From Micromonospora sp. NBC_00389 (lineage in GTDB: Bacteria > Actinomycetota > Actinomycetes > Mycobacteriales > Micromonosporaceae): a stretch of DNA of 64,000 nt. The notes under the pieces are model-generated. The model was not told the origin of the DNA. It was given only the letters and a program-made list of their open reading frames with translations, and did no database searches. The translations under genes were made by a program, and so were the position numbers. The stretch lies in contig NZ_CP107947.1 in assembly GCF_036059255.1 (NCBI RefSeq), positions 3,906,001-3,970,000 on the forward strand, given 5' to 3'. This document shows positions 1 through 7,069 of this stretch, in pieces (within the stretch, counting starts at the first letter, position 1; each line of letters starts with the position of its first letter).

Positions 1-784
1 CGATCCCGGCCACCGGCTGGTCGGTCACGGGCGCGTCCCCGTCGAGGCCCAGCAGCCGGCGCCCCTCATCGTTGATCAGTGCCACCCGGCGGTCGGTGGT
101 CAACACGACGAGGCCCTCCCGCACCGAGTGCAGGACCGCGTCGTAGTACTCGTACATCCGGGTCATCTGGGCCGGCCCGAGACCGTGCGTCTGGCGGCGC
201 AGCCGGCGGCTGAGCAGCCAGGAGCCGGACGCGGCGAGGGCGAGCGCCGGTGCGGCGACACCCAGCAGCACCGGCAGTTGACCGAGCAGCTTCCGGTTGA
301 TGGCCCGGGTGGTGATACCCACCGAGACCAGGCCGACGATCCGCCGCTGGTCGTCGTACACCGGAACGACCGCGCGCACCGACTCGCCGAGCGTGCCGAC
401 GTTGGTGATGGTGAATGGGTGGCCCGCCAGGGCGGGCTCGATCTCCCCGACGAACGGCTGACCGATCAGCTCCCGGGTCGGGTGCGAGAAGCGGGTCCGG
501 TCGGGGGCCATCACCACCACGAAGTCGGTGCCCGTCGCCAGCCGGGTCGACTCGGCGTACGGCTGGAGGGTGCCGGCCGGGTCGGCGGTCGTGAGGGCCT
601 CGCGGACGTCGGGAGAGCGGGCCACGGTCTGTGCCACCGCGAGCACCTCCTCCTGTGCGGCCTGCTGGGAGTCGCTGCGGGCCAGCCAGAACGCCCCCGC
701 CGCGCCGGCCAGCACCAGCAGCGTCACCACCACGGCCTGGAGGGCGAACAGTTGCCCTGCGATGCTCCACTGCCGTCGGGCCAC
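1..784 (-). CDS. CitA/DcuS-type sensor histidine kinase, N-terminal part (cut by window edge)
   Basis: Membrane sensor kinase of the citrate/C4-dicarboxylate two-component type. The minus-strand frame opens at GTG 784, which sits 8 nt after a strong AGGAGG. The product begins VARRQWSIAGQLFALQAV. A first membrane helix lies at about residues 8-30, followed by an extracytoplasmic PAS-like sensor domain (with SPDVREAL and a GQPFVGEIEPAL stretch). A second helix (LLGVAAPALALAASGSWLL) comes before the start of a cytoplasmic PAS domain (SVREGLVVL). The dimerisation and ATPase domains lie beyond the left edge. It is divergent from a DctA-type transporter, the usual arrangement when the kinase senses the transported dicarboxylate. 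The substrate is inferred from this context only. The assignment rests on domain order and neighbourhood. Confidence 0.85.
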   Translation of the reverse strand, partial: MARRQWSIAGQLFALQAVVVTLLVLAGAAGAFWLARSDSQQAAQEEVLAVAQTVARSPDVREALTTADPAGTLQPYAESTRLATGTDFVVVMAPDRTRFSHPTRELIGQPFVGEIEPALAGHPFTITNVGTLGESVRAVVPVYDDQRRIVGLVSVGITTRAINRKLLGQLPVLLGVAAPALALAASGSWLLSRRLRRQTHGLGPAQMTRMYEYYDAVLHSVREGLVVLTTDRRVALINDEGRRLLGLDGDAPVTDQPVAGI

Positions 785-897
785 CTCCACCACCTCCTCG
801 TTGCGCCTGTGTCGTTCGACGGCGTCACCGGTGATTTCGCGGTGAACAGAATGACCGCAAGGCTGTCAACGTGTGAGACGCGCTTCACATTGTCGAC
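785..897. promoter_or_regulatory. Divergent promoter region between sensor kinase and dctA
   Basis: This 113-bp gap separates the two divergent start codons, so it must hold both promoters and, if the two-component system controls dctA, the response-regulator site. It contains the kinase ribosome-binding site (AGGAGG on the minus strand) and an AT-richer stretch at about 835-880. I could not define clear -35/-10 boxes or a confident repeat. No good Shine-Dalgarno precedes the dctA ATG. Confidence 0.5.
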
Positions 898-2289
898 ATG
901 GACACCACCGCATCCACCACCACACCGGCACCGCCGGTCCGCCGGGACCGTACCCGGTACCTTTACCTGGCCGTCATCGTGGCCGTGCTGGCCGGCATCG
1001 TGGTCGGCCTCGTCGCCCCCGATTTCGGCAAGGAACTCAAGCCGATCGGCACCGGCTTCGTCAACCTGATCAAGATGATGATCAGCCCGGTCATCTTCTG
1101 CACCATCGTGCTGGGCGTCGGCTCCGTCCGGCAGGCCGCGAAGGTCGGCAAGGTCGGCGGCCTCGCCCTCGGCTACTTCCTGACCATGTCGACCGTCGCG
1201 CTCGCCATCGGCCTGGTGGTCGGCAACCTCATTCACCCGGGCTCCGGCCTGAATCTGGGGCAGGACCTCGCCGGTGCGGGCAAGGCCGCCGCTGGTGACG
1301 AGGCCGGCGGGACGGTGGACTTCCTGCTCGGGGTCATCCCGACCACGCTGCTCTCCGCGCTCACCGAGGGAGAGGTGCTCCAGACGCTGCTGGTCGCCCT
1401 GCTGGTCGGCTTCGCCGTCCAGGCCATGGGCCGGCGCGGTGAGCCGGTGCTGAACGCCATCGGGGTGATCCAGCGGGTGGTGTTCAAGGTGCTCGCCATG
1501 ATCATGTGGCTGGCGCCGATCGGCGCGTTCGGTGCCATGGCCGCCGTGGTCGGCGCGACTGGTGTCGACGCGCTCAAGAGCCTCGCGCAGATCATGGTGG
1601 GCTTCTACGCGACCTGTCTGATCTTCGTGCTGGTCTTCCTGGGCTCGCTGCTGTGGTTCGTGGCCCGGATCTCGATCTTCTCGCTGCTGCGCTACCTGGG
1701 CCGGGAGTTCCTGCTGATCCTGTCGACCTCATCGTCGGAGTCGGCGCTGCCGCGGCTCATCGCGAAGATGGAGCACTTCGGGGTGAGCAAGCCGGTCGTG
1801 GGCATCACGGTGCCGACCGGATACTCGTTCAACCTGGACGGCACGGCGATCTACCTGACGATGGCGTCGCTGTTCATCGCCGACGCGCTGGGCAAGCCGC
1901 TGTCGATCGGCGAGCAGGTGTCGCTGCTGCTGTTCATGATCATCGCGTCCAAGGGCGCTGCCGGGGTTACCGGCGCTGGGCTGGCCACGCTGGCCGGTGG
2001 CCTTCAGTCGCACCGGCCGGACCTGGTTGACGGGGTTGGGCTGATCGTGGGCATCGACCGGTTCATGTCGGAGGCTCGGGCGTTGACGAACTTCGCCGGT
2101 AACGCGGTTGCGACCGTGCTGGTCGGGACCTGGACCGGGGAGTTCGATCGGGATCGGGCGGCTGGGGTGCTGCGCGGCGACGACCCGTTCGACGAGGCCA
2201 CGATGCTGGACGAGCACGACGACGAGGATGAGTCGGCGGCGCGGCGCTCCGACGATGAGCCGGCCACGCCGGTTGGGGTGCCGGCCTGA
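898..2289 (+). CDS. dctA: C4-dicarboxylate/cation symporter, DctA (DAACS) family
   Basis: Inner-membrane symporter that imports C4-dicarboxylates such as succinate, fumarate and malate with protons or sodium. The protein is 463 residues, close to the usual family length. It has the expected helices, the serine-rich re-entrant loop (STSSSESALPRL, about residue 280), the conserved PTGYSFNLDGTAIY segment (NMDGT variant NLDGT, about residue 305) and the later SKGAAGVTGAGLATL loop that forms the transport site. The C-terminus is an acidic tail of about 35 residues rich in Asp and Glu. The start is ATG 898. Its divergent neighbour is a CitA/DcuS-like sensor kinase, so dicarboxylate-responsive expression is likely (inference). 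DctA is the closest family match. A glutamate or aspartate symporter of the same family cannot be excluded. Confidence 0.9.
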   Translation: MDTTASTTTPAPPVRRDRTRYLYLAVIVAVLAGIVVGLVAPDFGKELKPIGTGFVNLIKMMISPVIFCTIVLGVGSVRQAAKVGKVGGLALGYFLTMSTVALAIGLVVGNLIHPGSGLNLGQDLAGAGKAAAGDEAGGTVDFLLGVIPTTLLSALTEGEVLQTLLVALLVGFAVQAMGRRGEPVLNAIGVIQRVVFKVLAMIMWLAPIGAFGAMAAVVGATGVDALKSLAQIMVGFYATCLIFVLVFLGSLLWFVARISIFSLLRYLGREFLLILSTSSSESALPRLIAKMEHFGVSKPVVGITVPTGYSFNLDGTAIYLTMASLFIADALGKPLSIGEQVSLLLFMIIASKGAAGVTGAGLATLAGGLQSHRPDLVDGVGLIVGIDRFMSEARALTNFAGNAVATVLVGTWTGEFDRDRAAGVLRGDDPFDEATMLDEHDDEDESAARRSDDEPATPVGVPA

Positions 2290-2515
2290 TTCCACGGCTA
2301 GGAGCCACCCGGGGGTCGCGTCGGCCGAGAGGCGGCGCGGCCCCTGGTTGCCCAGGCGGCCGGTTGAGTCTGGAGCGGCGAGTCGATACTGAGCCGGCTC
2401 CCCCTGCTGCGCCTGCGCGGTGGCGAGAGGAGCGAGGTTGAAGGCCTTGCCACGGATGTACCACTCGTCCATCGGAGGCCACTCCACCACACAAAAGATC
2501 AAGTGGCGTGGAGTA
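2290..2515. other. Intergenic stretch, no supported gene
   Basis: About 225 bp lie between the dctA stop and the stop of the interrupted small gene on the minus strand. A minus-strand open frame (from about 2502) runs through it and on across dctA antisense. It has no ribosome-binding site and no recognisable domain, so I do not call it. No convincing terminator hairpin is visible. Confidence 0.4.
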
Positions 2516-2806
2516 CTAAGCCGGCGGCGAATCGCCGAGCCTGCGGAAGGCCTCGCCGCAGACGTCGACGCAGTGCGCCAGTACCACGTCGGCGGTGAGC
2601 GCCCCGGTCGTGGTGAACAGGAAGACCTCGCGGTCGACGCGTTCGACCGATTCGGTCCACGGCTCGGCCGTCAGCACCTGCTCGAAGACGTCGGTGCCGG
2701 GAGGGGACAGGTCGAAGACGATGAGCATGCCGCCGTCGAAGCTGAGGGTCCACTCCCGGCCGTCTTTCGTGGCGACCGCCAGATAGTCCGGCAGATCCTC
2801 CAATGT
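2516..2806 (-). pseudogene. C-terminal half of a small unknown gene split by the ISL3 element
   Basis: This minus-strand fragment encodes about 95 residues beginning EDLPDYLAVATKDGREW and ending GDSPPA. Read from the 8-bp target duplication, it continues in frame from the N-terminal half at 5855-6012. Without the mobile element, and counting one copy of the duplication, the two halves give 441 nt, exactly 147 codons including the stop. The reconstructed 146-residue soluble protein has no family I recognise. It would be the last gene of a minus-strand operon with the unknown gene, P-loop kinase and lipoprotein to the right. A TTG at 2803 could formally start a shortened product, but that codon is internal in the ancestral frame. 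Confidence 0.85.
2799..2806. repeat. Left 8-bp target-site duplication of the ISL3 element
   Basis: TCCAATGT abuts the left inverted repeat and is repeated exactly at 5855-5862 next to the right inverted repeat. Eight base pairs is the usual duplication length for the ISL3 family. Confidence 0.93.
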
Positions 2807-2830
2807 GGCTCTTCACAACGTGGGGTGTAG
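2807..2830 (+). repeat. ISL3 left inverted repeat
   Basis: It begins GGCTCTTCACA and ends GGGGTGTAG. It pairs with 5831-5854, matching at the outer GGCTC, the TCACA block and the inner GGGTGTAG block. Confidence 0.9.
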
Positions 2831-2931
2831 TTGGGGACCGAAATGCGCCGGGGCGCCCGTCAGGGATCGGCGCCGGCTCGATGCTGGCGGCGGCGCGTGA
2901 TGCCGGATGGGCCGTCGGCGATAATGTCGGC

Positions 2932-3771
2932 GTGGAGTATGTGTCCAGGGTGCCCGGTCCGCCGCTGGACGGGCTGATCGACGACCTCTACTACCTGGAG
3001 GGCGCCCCGCCGTACTCCCGGTTGATGCTGCCGGCGGCGCCCGCGCCATTGCTCATCGTCAACCTCGGGGCGCCGTTTCTCATCCGCGCAGGCACCGACG
3101 TAGACGCCGTGGAGTACGCCGACGGCTGCGCGGTTACCACGCCCACGCGTGCGTGGGAGTTCAGCTACCCAACCCCGACCCGGTCCGTGGGCGTCCACTT
3201 CAGGCCGTGGGGCCTGGCACCGTTCCTTCCGATGCCCGCGGCCGAGTTGTGCGACCGACCTGCGACGGTGGAGCAGATCTGGGGCCAGCCCGCTATCGCT
3301 GAATTGCGACACCGACTGACCTTGGCGGACGCACCGCACGAAATGCTGATGTTGCTCGAGGAGGAACTGGTGCGACGGCTGCGGGTGATCGACGGTCTTG
3401 ACCTGGTCCGCCAAATGAGCAGCGCCGTCGCGGCGACAGGCGGGACAGTGCCGATCAGCGACATCGGTGTGGCGGCCCGCGCCAGCAGCACGTATTTGGC
3501 GAAGCGGTTCAAGGCCGTAGTCGGTGTCACGCCAAAACGGCTGGCTCGCAGCTACCGCTTCAGCTCCACCGTGTTGGCGCTCGACGTCGCTGCACCGATC
3601 GACTGGGGAGACGTTGCCGCTGGCGCGGGCTACTTCGACCAGGCCCACTTCGTGCGCGAGTTCCGGGAGTTCACCGGGCTCACGCCGACCCGGTACGCCG
3701 AAGTCCGGCGGCGATTCCTGCGCGATCATCCCGACCACGTCCTGGACGGCTGGCCGCTCCCAGCCGATTGA
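2932..3771 (+). CDS. AraC-family transcriptional regulator (passenger of the ISL3 element)
   Basis: Cytoplasmic DNA-binding regulator of 279 residues. The N-terminal half (VEYVSRVPGPPLDGLIDDLY onward) resembles the uncharacterised N-terminal domain of a large actinobacterial AraC group. The C-terminal half carries two helix-turn-helix units, the first near SDIGVAARASSTYLAKRF and the second ending in the AraC signature DQAHFVREFREFTGLTPTRY. I chose GTG 2932 because the family N-terminus begins here. ATG 2881 is an in-frame alternative. A TAATGT box lies at 2922-2927. The gene starts about 125 bp inside the left inverted repeat and is followed 63 bp later by the RibD-like gene in the same direction, so it probably controls that gene (inference). 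No effector can be read from the sequence. Confidence 0.85.
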   Translation: MEYVSRVPGPPLDGLIDDLYYLEGAPPYSRLMLPAAPAPLLIVNLGAPFLIRAGTDVDAVEYADGCAVTTPTRAWEFSYPTPTRSVGVHFRPWGLAPFLPMPAAELCDRPATVEQIWGQPAIAELRHRLTLADAPHEMLMLLEEELVRRLRVIDGLDLVRQMSSAVAATGGTVPISDIGVAARASSTYLAKRFKAVVGVTPKRLARSYRFSSTVLALDVAAPIDWGDVAAGAGYFDQAHFVREFREFTGLTPTRYAEVRRRFLRDHPDHVLDGWPLPAD

Positions 3772-4505
3772 TTTCGTACAAGAGCGACAGCTCACGCCGC
3801 ACAAGACTTGGGACTCCAAACAGAGGAGGAATCCATGGGGAAAGTGGTCATGAACGCGTCGGTTTCGGTGGATGGTTTCATCGCGGCTGAGAACGACGAT
3901 CCCGGTCCGATCTTCGAGTGGCTGGTCAGCGGTGACGTGCCGTTGGACGACAGTGGCGTTCTGAAGGTGTCGCAGGCTTCGTTCGACTACGTCCGGCCGT
4001 ACTGGGACGAGGTCGGGGTGACCATTGCCGGCCGTCACGCCTTCGACATCACCGACGGCTGGGATGGGACGCCTCCGAGTGGGATCGACCATGTGGTCGT
4101 GGTGAGTCACCGTGGTGCGCCCGATGGCTGGGACCTCCAGGCGCCGTTCCACTTTGTCGACGGCATCGAGGCGGCCGTGGCCAAGGCGCGGGAGCTTGCG
4201 GGTGACCGCACTGTCGAGTTCGCTGCTGGCGACGTCGGCGGCCAGGCGCTCGCGGCAGGTTGGGTCGACGAGGTACGCATGGACGTCGCACCCGTCGTGC
4301 TCGGGTCCGGTAAGCGTTACTTCGGCTCCGTCGACGCGCAGCACCTGCTGGAAGGCCCAGACGTAGTTGTTCAGGGCAACCGGGTGCTTCACCTGCGCTA
4401 TCGGGTGCGCCGTTGACCGATCTGAGTGGGTACGCGAAGAAGACCGCTGCGACGGTGACACGAGATCGGGCGTCCGGCTGCGTTTGTGCATCGCTGCCCC
4501 GGGAC
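3770..4505 (+). repeat. RibD-like reductase module, copy A
   Basis: This stretch is closely similar to 8247-8985. The similarity begins upstream of the reductase gene (both copies have TACAAGAGCGACAGCTCACG) and runs through the gene into about 90 bp of 3' flank (both have TTGACCGATCTGAG just after the last codon). Copy A lies wholly inside the ISL3 element, copy B outside any intact element. Confidence 0.85.
3835..4416 (+). CDS. Dihydrofolate reductase-like (RibD C-terminal domain) protein, copy A
   Basis: Small cytoplasmic NAD(P)H-dependent reductase of 193 residues. It starts MGKVVMNASVSVDGFIA, the typical first strand of the RibD_C/DHFR-like fold. GRHAFDITDGW (about residue 68), the GDVGGQALAAGWVDEVRMD block (about residue 130) and a C-terminal VLHLRYRV strand complete the single domain. 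ATG 3835 follows an AGAGGAGGA ribosome-binding site. Members of this family reduce pteridine or pyrimidine-type substrates, but the substrate here is unknown. The gene is a passenger in an ISL3 element behind an AraC regulator. A close paralogue lies at 8311-8892. Confidence 0.88.
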   Translation: MGKVVMNASVSVDGFIAAENDDPGPIFEWLVSGDVPLDDSGVLKVSQASFDYVRPYWDEVGVTIAGRHAFDITDGWDGTPPSGIDHVVVVSHRGAPDGWDLQAPFHFVDGIEAAVAKARELAGDRTVEFAAGDVGGQALAAGWVDEVRMDVAPVVLGSGKRYFGSVDAQHLLEGPDVVVQGNRVLHLRYRVRR

Positions 4506-4525
4506 GGAAGTCGTGGTCTTCCAGA

Positions 4526-5848
4526 TTGGCACACCTCGACTTGTCTGACGCTACCTTTGCCTGCCCTGACCTGACCAAGTTCTGCCGGCTCGACGAGCTC
4601 GGCCTGGCCGTCACCGGCCAACGACTCAGGCCCGACCGTGCGGTGCTGGCATGCCGGGTCGTCGAGCCGGACCCGTGGTGCCGTCGCTGTGGTTGCGAAG
4701 GCGTACCGCGCGACACCGTGACCCGGGAGCTGGCCCACGAGCCGCTGGGCTGGCGGCCGACGATGCTCGTGGTGACCGTGCGCCGCTACCGGTGTACCGC
4801 TTGCGGTCACGTGTGGCGCCAGGACACCAGCCTCGCGGCTGAGCCGCGAGCGAAGCTGTCGCGTCGCGGGCTGCGGTGGGCACTCGAGGCGATCGTGTGT
4901 CAGCACCTGACCGTCGCGAGGGTCGCCGAGGGACTCGGGGTCGCGTGGAACACCGCCAACGACGCTGTCCTGGCCGAAGGCAAGCGGGTGCTGATCAACG
5001 ACGCCACCCGGTTCGACGGCGTGGCCGCGATTGGGGTCGACGAGCACGTGTGGCGCCACACCCGCCGCGGCGACAAGTACGTCACCGTGATCATCGACCT
5101 GACCGGCATCCGTGACGGCACCGGACCCGCTCGGCTGCTGGACATGGTCGAGGGCCGCTCAAAGCAGGCGTTCAAGTCCTGGCTCGCCGACCGTGATCAG
5201 ACGTGGCGCGACGGGGTGGAGGTGGTGGCGATGGACGGGTTCACCGGCTTCAAGACCGCCACCGCCGAGGAACTCCCCGACGCGGTTGCGGTGATGGATC
5301 CCTTCCACGTGGTCCGCTTGGCCGGCGACGCCCTCGACCGGTGTCGCCGCCGGGTCCAGCAGGCCATCCACGGCCACCGCGGGATGAAGAATGACCCGCT
5401 CTACTCCGCCCGCCGGACCCTGCACACCGGCGCCGACCTGCTCACCGACAAGCAGACCGACCGGCTCGCCGCCCTGTTCGCCGACGATGCCCATGTCGAG
5501 GTCGAGGCCACCTGGGGGATCTACCAGCGGATGATCGAGGCCTACCGCGAGCAGGACCGGGGTCGTGGCCGCGAGCTGATGGTCAAGCTCATCGACTCGA
5601 TCAGCCACGGCGTGCCGAAGCCCCTCACCGAGGTCATCACACTCGGTCGAACGCTGAAGAAGCGCGCGGCCGACGTGCTGGCCTACTTCGACCGACCTGG
5701 AACGTCCAACGGACCGACGGAGGCCATCAACGGCAGGCTCGAGCACCTGCATGGCTCCGCCCTCGGCTTCCGCAATCTCACCAACTACATCGCCCGATCC
5801 CTGCTCGAGACCGGCGGCTTCAGACCTCAACTACACCCTCATCTGTGA
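4526..5848 (+). CDS. ISL3-family transposase, full length
   Basis: DDE transposase that cuts and pastes the ISL3 element at its inverted repeats. An N-terminal zinc-finger region has two Cys pairs (WCRRCGCEG and YRCTACGHVW) before a helix-turn-helix (VARVAEGLGVAWNTAND). The catalytic core shows GVDEHVW and VAMDGFTGF (Asp residues) and NGPTEAINGRLEH (Glu). The C-terminus HGSALGFRNLTNYIA runs into the right inverted repeat, and the stop TGA (5846-5848) lies inside it. The start is uncertain: TTG 4526 or TTG 4541 give about 435-440 residues. No frameshift or internal stop is seen, so the protein is probably active. A truncated relative lies on the minus strand at 9114-11125. Confidence 0.93.
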   Translation: MAHLDLSDATFACPDLTKFCRLDELGLAVTGQRLRPDRAVLACRVVEPDPWCRRCGCEGVPRDTVTRELAHEPLGWRPTMLVVTVRRYRCTACGHVWRQDTSLAAEPRAKLSRRGLRWALEAIVCQHLTVARVAEGLGVAWNTANDAVLAEGKRVLINDATRFDGVAAIGVDEHVWRHTRRGDKYVTVIIDLTGIRDGTGPARLLDMVEGRSKQAFKSWLADRDQTWRDGVEVVAMDGFTGFKTATAEELPDAVAVMDPFHVVRLAGDALDRCRRRVQQAIHGHRGMKNDPLYSARRTLHTGADLLTDKQTDRLAALFADDAHVEVEATWGIYQRMIEAYREQDRGRGRELMVKLIDSISHGVPKPLTEVITLGRTLKKRAADVLAYFDRPGTSNGPTEAINGRLEHLHGSALGFRNLTNYIARSLLETGGFRPQLHPHL

Positions 5849-5854
5849 TGAGCC
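5831..5854 (-). repeat. ISL3 right inverted repeat
   Basis: On the minus strand it begins GGCTCATCACAG and ends GGGTGTAG, mirroring 2807-2830. It overlaps the transposase stop codon. Confidence 0.9.
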
Positions 5855-5862
5855 TCCAATGT
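5855..5862. repeat. Right 8-bp target-site duplication of the ISL3 element
   Basis: TCCAATGT is identical to 2799-2806 and sits directly outside the right inverted repeat. Confidence 0.93.
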
Positions 5863-6012
5863 GGGGTCCTGCGGCAGGCGCGCGGCGGCCTCGGTCACCG
5901 CGGGCAGCCCGGCCAGAGCGTCGCCGTCGAACACGTCCCAGCCGCCGCTGCTACGCCGCGGCTCGACACCGTCGACCGCGTAGGCAGGGCGGGAGCGTCG
6001 CAACCAGCTCAT
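5855..6012 (-). pseudogene. N-terminal half of the small unknown gene split by the ISL3 element
   Basis: It encodes MSWLRRSRPAYAVDGVEPRR through ARLPQDPTLE, from ATG 6012, 29 nt downstream of the stop of the preceding minus-strand gene. A GTGAGAG motif lies upstream of the ATG. At the 8-bp duplication it joins in frame to the C-terminal half at 2516-2806. With the element in place, the frame runs out inside the right inverted repeat. No family is recognised. The N-terminus is basic and not a signal peptide. Confidence 0.82.
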
Positions 6013-6041
6013 GACTCTCACTAACAAGTTCCGTTGGAGTA

Positions 6042-6470
6042 CTAGAGGTTCTCAGCGAGAAGCCGGCGAGCTTGATGTTGTTGGTCCACGCCGATGCATG
6101 CGAGGACCGAGGTGCCGTCAACCGCCAGGAACAGTTGGAAGTGGTAGGGAGGATCCGACTGGTTGACGCGGCCGAGCCGCAACGGTTGCTCCCCGAGTGC
6201 GTGAAGCGTCTCGACGGCCGCTACGAGGCCGCGGGTGGGGATTCCCCGCTCCCTGGTGTGGGCCTGCCGCCTTCGGTACGTGCGCGCCAGGTTGTCCGCA
6301 GGGACAAGGTCGTCGTCGATGTGGAAAGGACTTCCCTCTTCGAGAGCACTGCGGCACGCCTCGTGCACCGGCCTGTCGTCGACAAGAAGCGAGATCAGTT
6401 CCGCGCGCTCCACCTGGCGACCGTACAGCCGTTGCTCGAATCTGAACGGTACGGACGACGACGTGGTCAC
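6042..6470 (-). CDS. Hypothetical protein, third gene of the minus-strand operon
   Basis: Predicted soluble protein of 142 residues, starting VTTSSSVPFRFEQRLYGR and ending HQARRLLAENL. It has no signal peptide, no membrane helix and no motif I recognise. GTG 6470 overlaps the stop of the upstream P-loop kinase gene by 4 nt (GTGA), which indicates translational coupling. The small interrupted gene begins 29 nt further on. A TTG at 6473 is a possible alternative start. Coupling to a P-loop kinase suggests a joint function, but I cannot name it. Confidence 0.7.
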   Translation of the reverse strand: MTTSSSVPFRFEQRLYGRQVERAELISLLVDDRPVHEACRSALEEGSPFHIDDDLVPADNLARTYRRRQAHTRERGIPTRGLVAAVETLHALGEQPLRLGRVNQSDPPYHFQLFLAVDGTSVLACIGVDQQHQARRLLAENL

Positions 6471-7045
6471 CAAAGCAGGGCGATGACTGCCGCCTCGATG
6501 GTGTCGATGTCCGGAGCCCGATCGTGTGAGGAGTCGACATCGATGACGGCGTCGACTCGGTCGGGTGGCGCGAAGATCGACCGCGTCATGTCGCCTCGCT
6601 CAAACAGAGACGCGAGCTGTTGGTCGACGGCCCCGCCTCCGGCCGCCCGAGCCCGCAGACGCTCGCCGATGACCGACTCGTCGGCAACGACGTGAACAGC
6701 GAGCACTCGGGCGTCAGAGGCGACCAGCGCATCCAGCAGCCCGTGCGACAACACCGAGGACTCCACCACGAAGCTCGCCCCTGCGGTCGCGAGCAGCCGG
6801 GCTGCGTCGACCATTACGGCCTCGGCGCGGCGGCTGAAGGGACCGCCGGCGATGTGAAAATCCGGATCGAGGCGAAGGCCGCCGTCCTGGACCGCAGCGG
6901 AGGACAGCCCGATTCCGGTCTTGATCTCGTCGCGGGTCAGAAACGGCACACCGAGGCGGCGCGCTGTCGCGGAGGCAACGGTCGTCTTTCCGGCTCCCGG
7001 GGACCCGCAAACCGCAACCACTACAGGCCGTTCCTTCGTCGACAT
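6467..7045 (-). CDS. P-loop kinase, AAA_33/zeta-toxin-like
   Basis: Cytoplasmic ATP-binding protein of 192 residues. The Walker A motif is GSPGAGKTT (about residues 14-22). It is followed by a switch-like LTRDEIKTGIG segment, as in small-molecule kinases of the AAA_33 group, and by an arginine-rich lid-like stretch (IGERLRARAAGG). The family includes kinases acting on small metabolites or antibiotics and zeta-type toxins, and the substrate cannot be deduced here. The ATG at 7045 has a weak ribosome-binding site. The gene lies 24 nt after a lipoprotein gene and overlaps the next unknown gene by 4 nt, forming an operon. A zeta-like toxin with a partner is possible, but the small downstream protein is too large to be a typical epsilon antitoxin. 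Confidence 0.82.
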   Translation of the reverse strand: MSTKERPVVVAVCGSPGAGKTTVASATARRLGVPFLTRDEIKTGIGLSSAAVQDGGLRLDPDFHIAGGPFSRRAEAVMVDAARLLATAGASFVVESSVLSHGLLDALVASDARVLAVHVVADESVIGERLRARAAGGGAVDQQLASLFERGDMTRSIFAPPDRVDAVIDVDSSHDRAPDIDTIEAAVIALLW

Positions 7046-7069
7046 CCGCAGATGGTGCCACGTGCGCTG

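Larger units (their letters stand above)
2807..5854 (+). mobile_element. ISL3-family insertion element (3,048 bp) with AraC and RibD-like passenger genes
   Basis: The element is bounded by imperfect 24-bp inverted repeats (2807-2830 and 5831-5854, both reading GGCTCWTCACA at the outside and GGGTGTAG at the inside) and by a perfect 8-bp duplication TCCAATGT. Inside, all on the plus strand, are an AraC-type regulator, a RibD/DHFR-domain reductase and an apparently intact ISL3 transposase. Plain ISL3 elements are about 1.3-1.6 kb, so roughly 1.7 kb here is passenger DNA. The insertion splits a small gene whose frame is restored on removal, so it is recent. The transposase shows no frameshift, so the unit may still be mobile (inference). 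Confidence 0.92.

Noticed and set aside
66..770. A 234-codon minus-strand open frame inside the sensor kinase gene
   Set aside because: It is a shifted frame with Arg/Gly/Pro-rich composition; the frame starting at GTG 784 gives clear membrane helices and PAS motifs.
1729..2502. Long minus-strand frame across the dctA end and the gap to 2500
   Set aside because: Mostly antisense to dctA, no ribosome-binding site, no family motif; typical of high-GC DNA.
2499..2816. Alternative 105-codon frame over the split small gene
   Set aside because: The frame at 2516 joins in phase to its other half; this one does not and has shadow-like composition.
4500..4545. An inner left ISL3 end just before the transposase, which would make the cargo external
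   Set aside because: No GGCTCTTCACA-type sequence is present there, and the 8-bp duplication is at 2799 and 5855, so the outer ends are the functional ones.
2860..4716. 618-codon minus-strand frame opposite the AraC and reductase genes
   Set aside because: Antisense of two well-supported genes, with no domain.
6467..7045. Zeta toxin of a classic toxin-antitoxin pair
   Set aside because: The kinase motif fits only in general, the neighbours are larger than known antitoxins and the gene order is not that of epsilon-zeta systems.
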